From NCBI GenBank assembly GCA_021234155.1, contig JAJEKV010000034.1:9499614-9563613 (forward strand): 64,000 bases of DNA, given 5' to 3'. This document shows, piece by piece, positions 1 to 11,124 of this stretch. Each line of letters begins with the position of its first letter. Within the stretch, counting starts at the first letter, position 1. The notes under the pieces are model-generated. The model saw nothing but the letters and a program-made list of their open reading frames with translations. It did not search any database and was not told the DNA's origin. A program made the translations under genes and the position numbers. This stretch comes from Isoetes taiwanensis. Lineage: Eukaryota; Streptophyta; Lycopodiopsida; Isoetales; Isoetaceae.

Positions 1-3000
1 TAATGGTTTCAATTGCATTATGATTGAAGTTCATGAGATCAGTGGAAGCTAAGTTACCTTATGATTCGTGGTCAACATGAGACATGAGACAGGAAGTATT
101 CGTGAAAGCTATTTATGGTTTAGAACCATTAGAAATTATAAGCATGGTTGAGAACCATTGAGAAGTTTATTTTAGGCTAATATATGCTGATAAATGGGTC
201 GGTTATTTGACCATACTAGGAAGGAGCAACGTCGGTCAAATGAAACAGTGCCATAGCGAAAACTAAGTTTAGTAACAGAGAAGATCATTGCGAACCGAAA
301 GGAGCTTGATCGGTGCATAAATTTGGAACACGGAGTAGCATTTGAGACAGAGAGATGTGCAGCCGGAATTGCCTTCAAGGGGGAAGCTCGAACCTAATGT
401 ATTAGCTGTTGGAAGTATGAATAAAGTTCACGAGTTGAATTTTCGTGACCATTGTAAATTGACTATATGAATTGGTATTCAATGTGCATGGTCTACATTA
501 AATAATCTACAATGGTTCATAATCAAATGCTTGTTAGAAGTTGATCTTCTGTGATAAATTTTCAAGATGTGGCATGTAAGTTAATGAGTTGGAATTTTTT
601 TACCTTGAACTCAATATGATACTTTGCTACTTCACAAAAAACAGAAGTGTGCGTGTAGCCAACTGATAAAGAAAAGTGTGTGTAGCTTGCAGGTAGCCAA
701 CTGACAAATAGAAGCATGCACTAGCCAACTGTAAAATGGAATACTGACAAGTACTGACAAATTTAGTGCGAATAACGGAAGAAAATGCAAGAGAAACAAC
801 ACAAAGGACATACAAGATGTAAAAGCTCTGAACAAAAGAGGCAAACAGACGTGCAAGAGCTCTAATTCCGCTACGTCCAAACTGACACTAGAAATGTCCA
901 AGCTAGCAGACAATAGAACATAAAATTCACATGATCATATATAAATATTACATAGGGTTGTGTATGTACCCTTACATACATGCAAACAAACAAGTATAAA
1001 GCATACAAAATACATATTCAAGTGACACTACTAAGAGTGTCTTCACACCTATGGATTGGGAATTTGGGGATGTCTTAGACACCTAGGAGAGAGTATTGAA
1101 GGTAGGAAAGGCCTTTACAGATAGCAGATATGAGAGTATGAGAGTAATAATAACAAGAGTACAAGCTTTAATGGAGGGAAGCCCCTGAATGACTAATGGG
1201 TAGGCTTCCCTGTAGGACAAGGCTCATGAGTGGAGATATTGAATAAGAAAGCCAGTTTAGAGTCCCAAGGTCTCGAAAGACTAAGAAGAAGAGTTGAGTG
1301 AGCCTTGGAACAAGCCAACTCGCCTTACACAGCATCTCTTAAATCAATCAAAGGGTACATTCCTATCCATCCGTCTATTCAAAGCAAGGAAAACCCGCTA
1401 CAGCCAGTTTCCAACTACCGGTAACTGGCACCACCTGGCCCTTCTGGGGCTGGAATGGCGAGGGGACTCTTTATTGCAGGCTCGAGAAAACATTGCGCCA
1501 TAAAGGCAAGCGTCATCTGCTGGCTTTTCCTCGGTAGAATACGAGCCTTTGGGCTTGTAATCTTCTGGTGCTCACGAAAGCCAAAGAGCCATCAATCAGA
1601 CTGCGGAACCCTAAACCCTAAACTAGGATTTGGCTGCAGTTGACTGCCCGGCTCCATGTGAATCCGCGCACTGCCCAGTCTGTTCTGTTGGCCATACTTG
1701 TCAAAACTGTACTTCTTGGTGGTGTGATAAAGGGGGACCATATCAGCCTACGGCCTATTAGCTCGTTATTTTTTGCATGCAGTAACTAGACTTCTCCCTC
1801 ACATGTTTGGTAGCGTTCTGCCAGACATGAAGAGACGTTGGCGTCCCTCCTCCTGCCACGTGTCCTCTACGTATTTTTATACTTGTGTATAGCCCCGATG
1901 CATATCTTGTTTTTATCGATGGCAAAATAGCTAGAATTGGCAATTGGGTCCACACCAGGCTTCCAAATCTCCAATAGCTCTAACCAAATTGTCGTTAAGT
2001 GTCATGCTCCATTGGATTTTGAATATAAACTCAAGATTATTTGCTGGATTTTGAAGGAAACCCCACAATTTGTTTGCCGCAAATAAAAATTCGAACGGAA
2101 AATAAGGATTGTGACCGGAAATTTAGGAGACTAACTCCTAGTTTTTCGATGCCTCTCCACACAACCTTCTCAATACCCACTAAATTTTTAATGTTCCTAG
2201 CAAGGTTCCTAGTAGATAAGTCAAGCACTTGATATATGCTCCTTTTCTTTCACCAACCTTAGTCGGTTCTTTCTTTTAGCATTTGAGTACTTGTCAAAAT
2301 TCTAATGTTGTTGTCAGTGTCTTACCTCTTTTTCTTTTGCCTCTTGAGTACTTGTCGAAATTCTAATGTTTGTCAGGATCTTACACTACAAATCTTACAC
2401 TACATCTGTGCACACAAGAGGAACCAAGTCCAACAAGTAGTAGGAGCAAGTACTCGGAATAATGATATTTCCAAGAACGTGGCAAGCAGATGATCTATAG
2501 CGACTTACAAACCATAGATTTGTTTCACTTGGATACGAAGTACATGACGGACATTCTACAGTGGCCTGACATGATTGAGTTTGTTAGTTCCTCTATTGCA
2601 TAACATTATGGGTTCTATAGTGTAGGCCAAGGAAATCAACATCCCAATGCCTCGACATAGAATGTCGACAACTATGCTTATGTCATGTTGCCGACTTTCA
2701 TATGTGCAATGATTGTTTTGCATTAGGAATATATGAATAAACCCCTCCCCACGATAATTACCGAGTGTAATGCCATGATTTGGCTAAATTGCTTTGCCTA
2801 TCTACCATCTTGTCAATTTCACCTCGTAATAATGGTAGAAAAATGGTATAATTGAGAGAGCCAAACATGCACTACACAGTAAGAAATTGACTTAGCCATG
2901 TCTATTATGAGAAAAAAGAAGTCAATTTTAAATTGTTGGCATTCCAAACACATAATATCCACCAAGGCATTCCTAACAATGATGAATATCACTTCACATT

Positions 3001-4600
3001 GCATGTCCTCACGAATACTCAAACTCGAGACCATATAGAACTCGGTCTAGTAAAATGGGCAAAGAAAATACTTGATGCCCATTACAATGTTATCAATAAA
3101 GAAAATATATAAGTCGAAGTACTTACAACAATCTTGAAAAGACAAGCATGACTAGTTTAAGGTAAAAGAACAAAAGACCGATCTCATGTTTGGAGATTCT
3201 TTTTTTGAAGGACACGAGTATTTATTTTTATAGATATTTTGGAACATAAACAAGTAACTTGGATACTTCAAAGTCGCATGTTGCAACTTGCAATCTACGA
3301 CAAGTAAAATGGATCCTACACAAACCTTGCCTCAACATGTTTTTCAACCATCACATGTGATCTACACTGTGGGATGTTCTAAGTCAAGCGGGAAAGGAAG
3401 TACCTACAAAAGGTACATGAACAAAGTTGGTATAGTGCAACGAAGTGACTAGGTTTGTTAATTCTTCCACTTCATGAATGTGGTTGAATTTGTCCTACAC
3501 ATTGGTGGTCGTGACTACTAAACTACTAAACTAAAATGAGCATCCACTTGACAAAGATAGTGCTTAAGGATATACCTAGTGCAGTATTTTTTATATAATA
3601 TTGTAGGAGGTCACTTTCTTACAACTTTAATTTAACACATGTAACATAGGGAATCATATACAAGAATAATATTTGAGAAGAACATAATGTACGAGAAGAA
3701 GCTAACCTTACCTATCCTTGACTTGGACCAAATATTATTGATGGAGCATTACATTTGTATTCATCAATGTCTCAACAAGTAAACTTACTAATGCAGACTA
3801 ATGAAGGCATTTTGATCGGACGTTCAACGAATATAGCAAAGAGTAGAGCTTGCATTAAGTAGTTCAAATAATATAATATTTAATGTTTTTCCTCTTGTTT
3901 TGGGGACTGATTAAGTATGATCTATTTCGGCCCTCTATTTCAAAGAAGTAGATTCCTCTCAAATGGGTATGGATTCCGCGATTGCCATAAAGAAGCAAGA
4001 AGCTCGTTGAAGAATGCTTATGTGATGCTTCTCCATAACACATTATCGACCTTGCAGTCAAATACGATCTTATCTTAATGATATTCTAAGTTGCCACTCG
4101 AGTTGTTGGTTCAAATGATAATAAGGCTTATATTGATAGTGATTCTACCACTCTGATCTCAGCCAGTAGTATGTGGCGCCACCTTGTCTCTTAACTTGAA
4201 GGTATGCTAAATTTATTTGCACTTTATTCATTAGATAAAGCAAGGCATCTTCTGCATTTTTCCATGATGTGTTTGTATGTATAGCTATTGATTTAGAGTA
4301 GAATTGAATTGTTTTACATTTACAAAGCCCAATCAGCAATCGGATTCAGGATCAAGAAACCCCTGTCTCAAAAGGTTTTCAAGAGAAAAACATCTGCAAT
4401 ATTGATGACGCTAAAAATCACGCACATAATAAATCAGAAGTTGATTGTTTTTGCTAGTTCAACCAATACAAGATGAGCATTTAACATCTCAAAAAGGTGA
4501 AAAGCCAGATCATGCATAGAAGGTACACACTAAGAAGCTATGGGACTATGAAATATAATTGTAATGTCAAATAATGGTTCCTGATCATTACAAAAATCAA
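1..4600. other. non-coding, repeat-derived DNA without recognisable gene
   Basis: I read all frames of this stretch and found only short open frames with no recognisable domain, splice context or catalytic motif. The base composition is AT-rich, like old retrotransposon remnants elsewhere in the window. The only distinct signal is a pair of telomere-like units near 1.61 kb, listed separately. A decayed LTR or LINE origin is likely but cannot be shown here. Confidence 0.5.
1607..1623 (+). promoter_or_regulatory. double telo-box (interstitial telomere-like units)
   Basis: Two consecutive CCCTAAA-type units occur here. In plants the AAACCCTAA telo-box is a known promoter element of translation and cell-cycle genes and also the telomere repeat unit. 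No gene start is recognisable next to it, so a regulatory role is only possible; a chance or retroelement-borne motif is equally likely. Confidence 0.35.
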
Positions 4601-4638
4601 CCATCAAGATATTGTCGAATCATTGGACCAACCATACG

Positions 4639-4776
4639 TTGCAATGCTTTTTCCAATGCCTTCCCAAATGTTGAGGAGATGCTTGGCAAGTGCTAGAGAA
4701 GAGTACCTTGCAATGCTTATTCCAATGCCTTCCCAAATGTTGAGGAGATGCTTGGCAAGTGCTAGAGAAGAGTACC
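4639..4776. repeat. 69-bp direct repeat, two tandem copies
   Basis: A 69-bp unit beginning TTGCAATGCT occurs twice head to tail (second copy starts at 4708) with about one base change. The unit is a multiple of three, so both strands stay open through it as 23-residue repeats. On the minus strand each unit reads around the core LALAKHLLNIWEGIG. No protein family is recognised, so this may be a recent unequal duplication in non-coding DNA. Confidence 0.7.
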
Positions 4777-5025
4777 TGTCAACTTTCATATTTGGCTATT
4801 TTTTCAATTGTGGAAGGGAAAAAGTAAAAATAATTTCCATTTCTTTCATGTCATGCATTTTTTAAAATATCACATATGTGCACTGCATAGTAAAATGCTG
4901 AAAAGATTAGAAATTTATCTAATTTATCTCTACCAAAAGAATGGCATATTGGCACTATAGCTTTCGCCGCTAAGTTGTAGACGATAAAAAGTTTATTCAC
5001 CCATTCTAAGCTATCCTATGGCAGT

Positions 5026-5070
5026 AAAAGTGTGGTTCTTCAAAAAAAAAAAAAAAAGTGTGGTTCTTCA
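5026..5070 (+). repeat. poly(A) scar flanked by a 17-bp target duplication
   Basis: The 17-bp string AAAAGTGTGGTTCTTCA occurs at 5026-5042 and again at 5054-5070, separated by a run of eleven A residues. This is the structure expected when target-primed reverse transcription inserts only the poly(A) tail of a transcript and the 5' part is lost. Slippage of a simple A-run would not copy the unique flanking sequence. Confidence 0.6.
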
Positions 5071-5219
5071 TGGTACCCAATGAAAAGTTACTATTCTTTT
5101 GTGAGCTGCTTTTGTTATCATACTATATAAGCTTTGGTTGCAAGAACCTCGAGTTTCAACATATTTAATTTAAGCTTTAATCCTCTGCCAGCTACAATTG
5201 TAGGCAGGAGAACCAGAGC

Positions 5220-6190
5220 CCAGCTCCAGTGCCATGGATTACGTGCAGGGAACTGAGCAGGATCTGCACCTTGTCATCCACCTTCATGTTGGCACAGACA
5301 ATAGAGATGAAGAAGTGGATTCAGATCATCAACCAATCTTTCTGCAGGTTGCTTGGCGGCCTGTTCACATCGTGTGTGCTACAACCCCTTGGATGCCTCA
5401 ATTGCGCTTGGATTACGACTACATAGAGGCTTATGTCCAAATGCTCATAGATGAGCTAGCGAGAATTCTACAACTTCCCACATGACAGCAACAGACTAGT
5501 TGATCAATATGCTTATGAGTGTTGACGAAAGATGCTTTGGGAGAGGCCAACAGAGCCTCTTTGAGCAACAACCTTTCCTCATAACCAGTGGTTCGATGGT
5601 AAACGTAAGGGACTTAAAAGTTCGCTTCGACGGATCCCTTATCGCACTTTGCGCATGCATGGGATCAGATAATACCACACTCTTATCAAGCGAAAGAAAG
5701 CCAGATACATTGTAGAGCTTCAGAAGAAAATGTTCTATCTCCTGGACCATTGTCTCATGACATTCTAGTGAACTATACTAAAGACGCCTCTGTAGCCTAC
5801 GAGGAACATCATTTTCGAGAAATGGGTACAGTACTTATAGAGGTTCTATAATGTTTTTGGGATTCAAGCTGCTATAACCCCACGGGTTGGCCTGGCTCTA
5901 GTAATCACCGCAGCAGGGGGTCATCCATGGCTTACAGTGTCTTGCCTATGGCAAGGCGGAAGACTTAAATGACGTGTAGGCAGAGATACTCAAAAAAGCA
6001 GGGCACCAATAGTGCCCCTCCTCAGTGCATTATTCAATAGGGTGCAATAGAAAGGCCACTATTAGATTTGTTCTTATCTGCAAGACAGTCGACCCTCACT
6101 GCCTAGCCAACTACCGCATAATCATGGTCAACTCACTTTGCAAAGCTGCTGGTCAGCAATCTCGAACAACAATTTGCTGAAAATATAGCT
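5220..6190 (+). pseudogene. LINE-A remnant (endonuclease end to start of reverse transcriptase)
   Basis: The frame at 5234-5485 contains DNRDEEVDSDHQPIFL, which matches the SDHLPL-type end of the APE-like endonuclease in the better LINE-A copy at 11.1-12.0 kb (DSRDEEDSDHLPL). Downstream, broken frames carry the linker between endonuclease and polymerase (about 5500-5720), a KAEDLNDV-type motif near 5960 and CLANYRIIMVNSLCKA near 6100, the start of the reverse-transcriptase fingers. All later catalytic motifs are missing, and stops and frame changes show it is dead. It has drifted to AT-rich sequence compared with the 9-14 kb copy. Confidence 0.75.
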
Positions 6191-6349
6191 ATAGTTTTGA
6201 AAGTTGCATGGAATATTGACATACAGTCATAGAAAGAGATGCTAAATAAAGGCCCAATCACCACAACCAGGTCCGAATTCAATCTTATTGGGAAATTGAG
6301 AAGACGAAAGGGATTAGAGTTTAGAAAAAACATGGAAATGTTTGCTGCT

Positions 6350-7640
6350 AGTAGAGGATCCTAAATTGCAGAAGATGGACTTCTAAAAAGTACTTTAAAG
6401 ATCCTGCTAAATATTAATTGTGGCAATCGATCAGTATTAGCCCTGCTTGTGAGGCACCCTGCTTTATGCACCGCACAACATAAAAAGATATGCATCCCCA
6501 GTAGCCAGCACATGATTTTTAAAAGCAGTCAGGTGCCCTAGAATCAGTGCAAAATAAGCATGCATTTTAATCTAGAATAGAGACAGAAAGAGCATACAGA
6601 TTCTAGTAAAAGCCAAGTTGAATTGTAGTAGAAAAAACAATCATGATATTAGTGGCATCGATTTAGCTAGAATTTTTGCCTCCTTATGTTCAGTGGGTCA
6701 CTTGTGCTGGTATGATCTACAACTCCATTAATATTTTTTAGACATAATGAAGTCCATCCTCACACAACCTGGCCAAAACAAAAACGATGCATCAGGATTT
6801 TTATTACCAAGAAGCACCATGATATGCAGATAAGCAAGAAAATAATATTTAACCATAGCTAAGTTTGTCCTTTGACGTTGGACTGCGTTGGCTTGCCAAT
6901 AGCTCGCCAGACTTACACATCTATGCTAGTCCACCAAGACTAACGTTCAAGACCACACCTTGAGCACAGTTCCTAGACCGAGGCGCCAGTAGGAGCGCCA
7001 ACACATCTGCCTCCGTAATTGAATATTAAGACATTTATGTCTATAGTTTCTGCATTTCGGACAAGGTGCATCTTGCTTCAGTTGTCATGCTCTTAGAAAA
7101 GAGGAGCAAGCTAAAAAGGAGAATAGATCACATGGTAAAAAAAGTGCACCCAAGAAAATAGAGCAAGAAAAGGGAAAGACCAAAGTAATCAGGCAGTAAT
7201 CAAAGGAGGGTGGGAAAGGCAAGTAAGAAAGTGAACATGGAGTATGAAGCCTCTTCTTTAAGCAAATAATAGTACCAAGATGCAATTGGCTAAAATCCAT
7301 GGAATGCAAAAGCTTCTCAATGTAAGCAAGGATATTGGTTGTGATTGCAATTGCTGGCAGATGCACAGAAAAGGCTTCCATTTTCCAGGATCCAATTTGA
7401 ACCTAATCACTATCAACATCATATAAAATATACAAGTAGAAAAGATAACACATGAGCTCTTCCATGGAAGCGAACCATACGTGAAATTCATACATTACGT
7501 TTTGTTGGCTGCATCTTAGATAATACATATATAGTCTCCTATTCCATGCGTGCAATAAGCATTGATCAGTATATTGATATGATATGATATGAATTTATCA
7601 AGCCAATTAGGCCCTCAAGCCTCTATTCAAAACGCACTAA
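6350..7640. other. no gene seen
   Basis: Apart from short chance reading frames, I see no domain, splice signal set, RNA gene or element boundary in this AT-rich stretch. Confidence 0.5.
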
Positions 7641-7649
7641 TCTAAGGCG

Positions 7650-7651
<2 letters not shown>

Positions 7652-7682
<31 letters not shown>
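7652..7682. repeat. (TA)n microsatellite at LINE-B 3' end
   Basis: An uninterrupted run of about fifteen TA dinucleotides abuts the C-terminal end of the reverse-strand LINE-B remnant. LINE copies in this window tend to end in short simple repeats, so this may be the element's tail. Confidence 0.7.
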
Positions 7683-7684
<2 letters not shown>

Positions 7685-8948
7685 AAGTTAAGCATTAAAT
7701 TATACAGTTCAATGATGTCTGCCCTTTCCTTCCAAACATCCCGAATGTAAGTGCTTAAAGTGTGTGATGATACTGCAAAAAGATCTCGTAGAGTGTTTAC
7801 CTCTAGACCATATTTTATCCTTATATGTTCATAGGAAGAACATTCCAGAAACGTACGGCGTCCTGATTCTGGCACCGGTTCAAAGCATCCAACTCAATAC
7901 CTTTCGTGCAAAGGAGTCCCGTACCACCTACCTGTCTCAATGTGCAAATGGTGAGAAGAAAGCCTCAATTGAGAAATATGCACCTGGTTCTTGCGGCTAA
8001 TATATGACAAGAAATAATCTTGTTCCTTATAATCCTGTAAAGAATTAATCTCAGCTAGATAAAATTGTTTCTTTGTACTGCCTGTATCCCCAATTTTCCA
8101 TAGCTTGCTAAGTGCTCTTTCTGTCACAAAAACCCTTATCTCTGAATATTTTACTGAATCTGGCCAGATATTCAAGCCAAGCCATTTTTCTGCCCACTTC
8201 AAAGCATCAGCATACCAGCCTTTATTTTTAGATTGCTGCAATGCCCTATAGGGGAGCCTATCCTGCTCCATTGCCAAAACTCTGTTTATATAAGTGATTG
8301 TTCTAATCAAAGCTTCAACTTCTAGAGGTAAAAGATATGTCTCAGTAAGTAGCATGCAATATGGAATCTGAGGCTTAACTCCAAGTTCAACTAGCAAAAA
8401 TCTTTTCTGGACTTGTTCTATTTTATTCCAACCTTTGAGAGAAAGCCCAGGGCCCCAAATTGGGCAACCATAAAAACCAACAGGCCTTACCTGAATACCA
8501 AAAAGCAATCTCCAAATTTGCCAATGCTCAAAATTGTTTGAGTTACATGTATGAATCAGACCATAAAAGGCTCTCATCCCCCCAGATGCACACTTAAGAA
8601 CGCCTGTGAGCCATCTGTAATTACTGATTATGTCAATTCCAAGATATTTATAAGCATGTACCTTTTCTAGCGCCATCCCTCCAACCTCAAAGACTATATT
8701 GTCTTTACCCCCAATGACCATTATTTTTTACTTTTTCAAATTAATTTGCATTTCTTTTTTTGCTCACAAAAAGCACTTAGCACATTCAAATGATATTGCA
8801 ACCCACTTCCAGTTTTTGAGATTATCACAATATCATCCGCAAACAAAAGTAATTGGATCAAATACTTACCAAGCTTGGCTCCAAAACTCTCAAATCTAGC
8901 CATCCACCCTTCATATGCACTTAACTTCTCCAACTTTAGCATGATCAT
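7652..8948 (-). pseudogene. LINE-B remnant: reverse transcriptase palm to C-terminal domain
   Basis: The reverse-strand frame from 8948 holds the FADDIVIIS polymerase active-site motif (the YxDD box, here FADD). It is broken by a frameshift near 8730. The next frame, 8721-7894 (275 codons), continues with YKYLGIDI, the thumb-region helix and EQVQKRFLLVELGVKP, then ends in a cysteine and histidine bearing domain that runs on at 7875-7651 after another frame change. This is the order seen in LINE ORF2 C-termini. The endonuclease and fingers are absent, consistent with 5' truncation. It is related to, but clearly distinct from, LINE-A. Confidence 0.8.
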
Positions 8949-8964
8949 TTCCTACATTCCCCGC

Positions 8965-9310
8965 CCAGCGCCCTCCTCACTCTCTCTCTAGCGCCCTCAC
9001 TCTCTCTCTAGCGCCCTCACTGCCCTTGCATACAGCCCCCTTGATTTGCCCCTTTCTGACTTTCTCTCTCTAGGGTTTACAATCTCTCTCTAGCCCCAAA
9101 AACCCCAAACCCCCAAAAGGTGCTCTGACCGCGATTTTGAGTCCCCAAATTGGATTCTGAGCACCCTTTTTGCAGCCAGAGACCCCTCAAACTTTGGAAC
9201 CCCCAAAACCCCCAAACCCCCAAAAGGTGCTCTGACCGCGATTTTGATTCCCCAAATTGGATTCTGAGCACACTTTTTACAGCCAGAGACCCCTCAAACT
9301 TTGGAAGTCA
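8965..9310. repeat. tandem repeats upstream of LINE-A ORF1
   Basis: First come two copies of a short CTCTCTCTAGCGCCCTC unit (about 8980-9020). Then comes a 107-bp unit repeated twice (second copy offset from 9121 to 9228) containing GGTGCTCTGACCGCGATTTT. The repeats lie directly 5' of LINE-A ORF1. Tandem monomers in this position act as promoters in some LINEs, such as mouse L1; here that role is only inferred. Confidence 0.65.
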
Positions 9311-9486
9311 GCGCACACAATAATGTTGAGCTAGGCTCCAACATTTGTTTGACATCGCCATAGCCCAACCAACTGCCTCTTGGCCTTGCCTAGCAGCCCG
9401 CCACCACGCCATAGCCTACCTAGCCCCCCGGGGACGACCGCCCCTGCCATAGCCTAAACCTTGCTTGATGTGCCGCACCCCCGGTC

Positions 9487-10960
9487 ATGGCCACAGAAGA
9501 TGGGCCAGCCTGGGAAAACCAAGGCGAGGGGCCGCCACGCAAACGGTCCCGATCAGCCATCATGGACAGGGAAGAGTCATCCTCCATGAAGAAGGAGGCT
9601 CGGGCTAAGGCTAAGGCCCCCTCAGCGTGGCCAGCCCGGCCGGAAGGGATTGATAGCTCAGACCACACAGGAACTCCTGCCTCGGCAGAGAATTGGAGCC
9701 ACGTCAAAGCGGGCGTGGAGGCTAACAGTGCCTGCATTGAGGCTAAAGTGCCCGTCTGGCTGGCATGGCAGTGGAGATGGAGTCCTCGGCACCCCATGTG
9801 CTCAGAAGGCAACTGGTGGTCGAGAAGAACCGCGTCACAGGCCTGGAGACCTGCACACAGCAAGTAGAAGATGGCCTTGGCCTAGCACGCCGAAGCGGCA
9901 CAGCCGGCGGGGAGCTCGGCCGACATGCGGGCCCGTCTAGACTCTGTGTTCATCACTATGGACACCATGACACAGGAGAGGGAGCGTGCAATGCACGAGA
10001 CGATGGTCACCGTGTCTCAGCTTCAGTCAGAGGTTGAGGAAGCCATCACCATGGCACGGGGAGCGCAGGGCGCGCTCTGCGCAACAGCCGCATTCAGCAG
10101 CTCGGGTTCTTGATGCGATCGGAGCAGCAAGCAACGGCTCGGGGCGCCCGTGTCTTTGGGGCTCGAGTGCGCCCCGCTACTCAGAGCACGGAGCTCGGGG
10201 TTTGCGGGCAGCCATCCATAGAAACGGGGCGAGGGTCTCCCTACCAAGGTTCATAGTCATTGCAGCCCGGTCGCGCATTGCTGGGGAGATAGCAAAGCGG
10301 CGGCGGGCTCGCAAGAGCTGTGCTCCCGACTTCACCCGGGGCGAGGGACGCGGCTCGAGGCTACATTACCCATAGCCCCCAGGTATGCACGGCACGCGGC
10401 AGCGGGACCGCATGCTGCGCCCGCATTCAAACCACCCCACACCATCCCGGCCACCACCACCACCACCCGGCAAAGACAGGGCCCAGGCCCTCGCCCACCT
10501 TTGACCCACCCTTGTGGGAACTCCAAGAGCGCCTTGAGACGGAGAGGCCACAATCGGTAGTAGAGGCATGCCAGAAGAGGAGGGGTAGAGTCTCGCCCAC
10601 AACATCCGAACACACATTCTTGATCGGATGACATTCCCTGGGCCAGTTCACATTTCCCGAGCAGCCTGCCATAGGGCTCAGCGCCCGGGTCGTAACCGCA
10701 TTGTCATATTCGCGGTTGCGGATGCGCAGGTGCGTGATGCCATATTGCGCCCGGGGCAAGATCTTTGAAGGGGCGTCCCACATGCGTGGATCGGGACCTC
10801 ACACTCGCACAACGGGAGGCACGCAGACAGGAGCTTGTCAGGGTCAGAGGCATCCGCCACCAAGGGGGTGCCGTAGGATTGGTTTGGGGCAGGATGCACA
10901 TTTTCCGCCAGCCTGCTACTGCATTGCGGACCCGGCCCCCCAATCGCGGTGAGCGTAGCC
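9487..10960 (+). pseudogene. LINE-A ORF1 (nucleic-acid chaperone protein), frameshifted
   Basis: The start codon at 9487 opens a 126-codon frame with a basic, disordered N-terminus (PPRKRSRS). Later frames continue with a likely coiled coil (9925-10110, ERERAMHETMVTVSQLQSEVEEA). The segment 10627-10760 contains MTFPGPVHISRAACH and GRNRIVIFAVADAQVRDAIL, resembling the RRM-like region of LINE ORF1 proteins, which bind LINE RNA as trimers. At least three frame changes break the protein. GC-rich and CpG-rich composition contrasts with flanking DNA. The identity rests on domain order and on lying just upstream of ORF2. Confidence 0.6.
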
Positions 10961-11124
10961 ACCTTACGCTTCTCCTACCACGGCCCCCCCCCTCCTGCTC
11001 CTACTCCTGCTCCCTCACGACCCACGCCCTCTCAGGCACATGCTACCTCCGCTCCATCTACTTCTCACTCAGTCTCTGCTTCCCGCCCTCTCCCCCTGCG
11101 ACTTCATTTGCGATACCTGCTAGC

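Noticed and set aside
4604-4789. 61-codon reverse frame with two near-identical 23-residue repeats
   Set aside because: The repetition is fully explained by the 69-bp DNA duplication, and the frame is short with no family match, so I list only the repeat.
7085-7381. 98-codon reverse frame with hydrophobic stretches
   Set aside because: No start or splice context and composition typical of AT-rich chance frames; not called a membrane protein.
10332-10783. Several overlapping 80-120-codon frames on both strands
   Set aside because: GC-rich LINE-A ORF1 DNA leaves all frames open; only the ORF1 frame shows family motifs.
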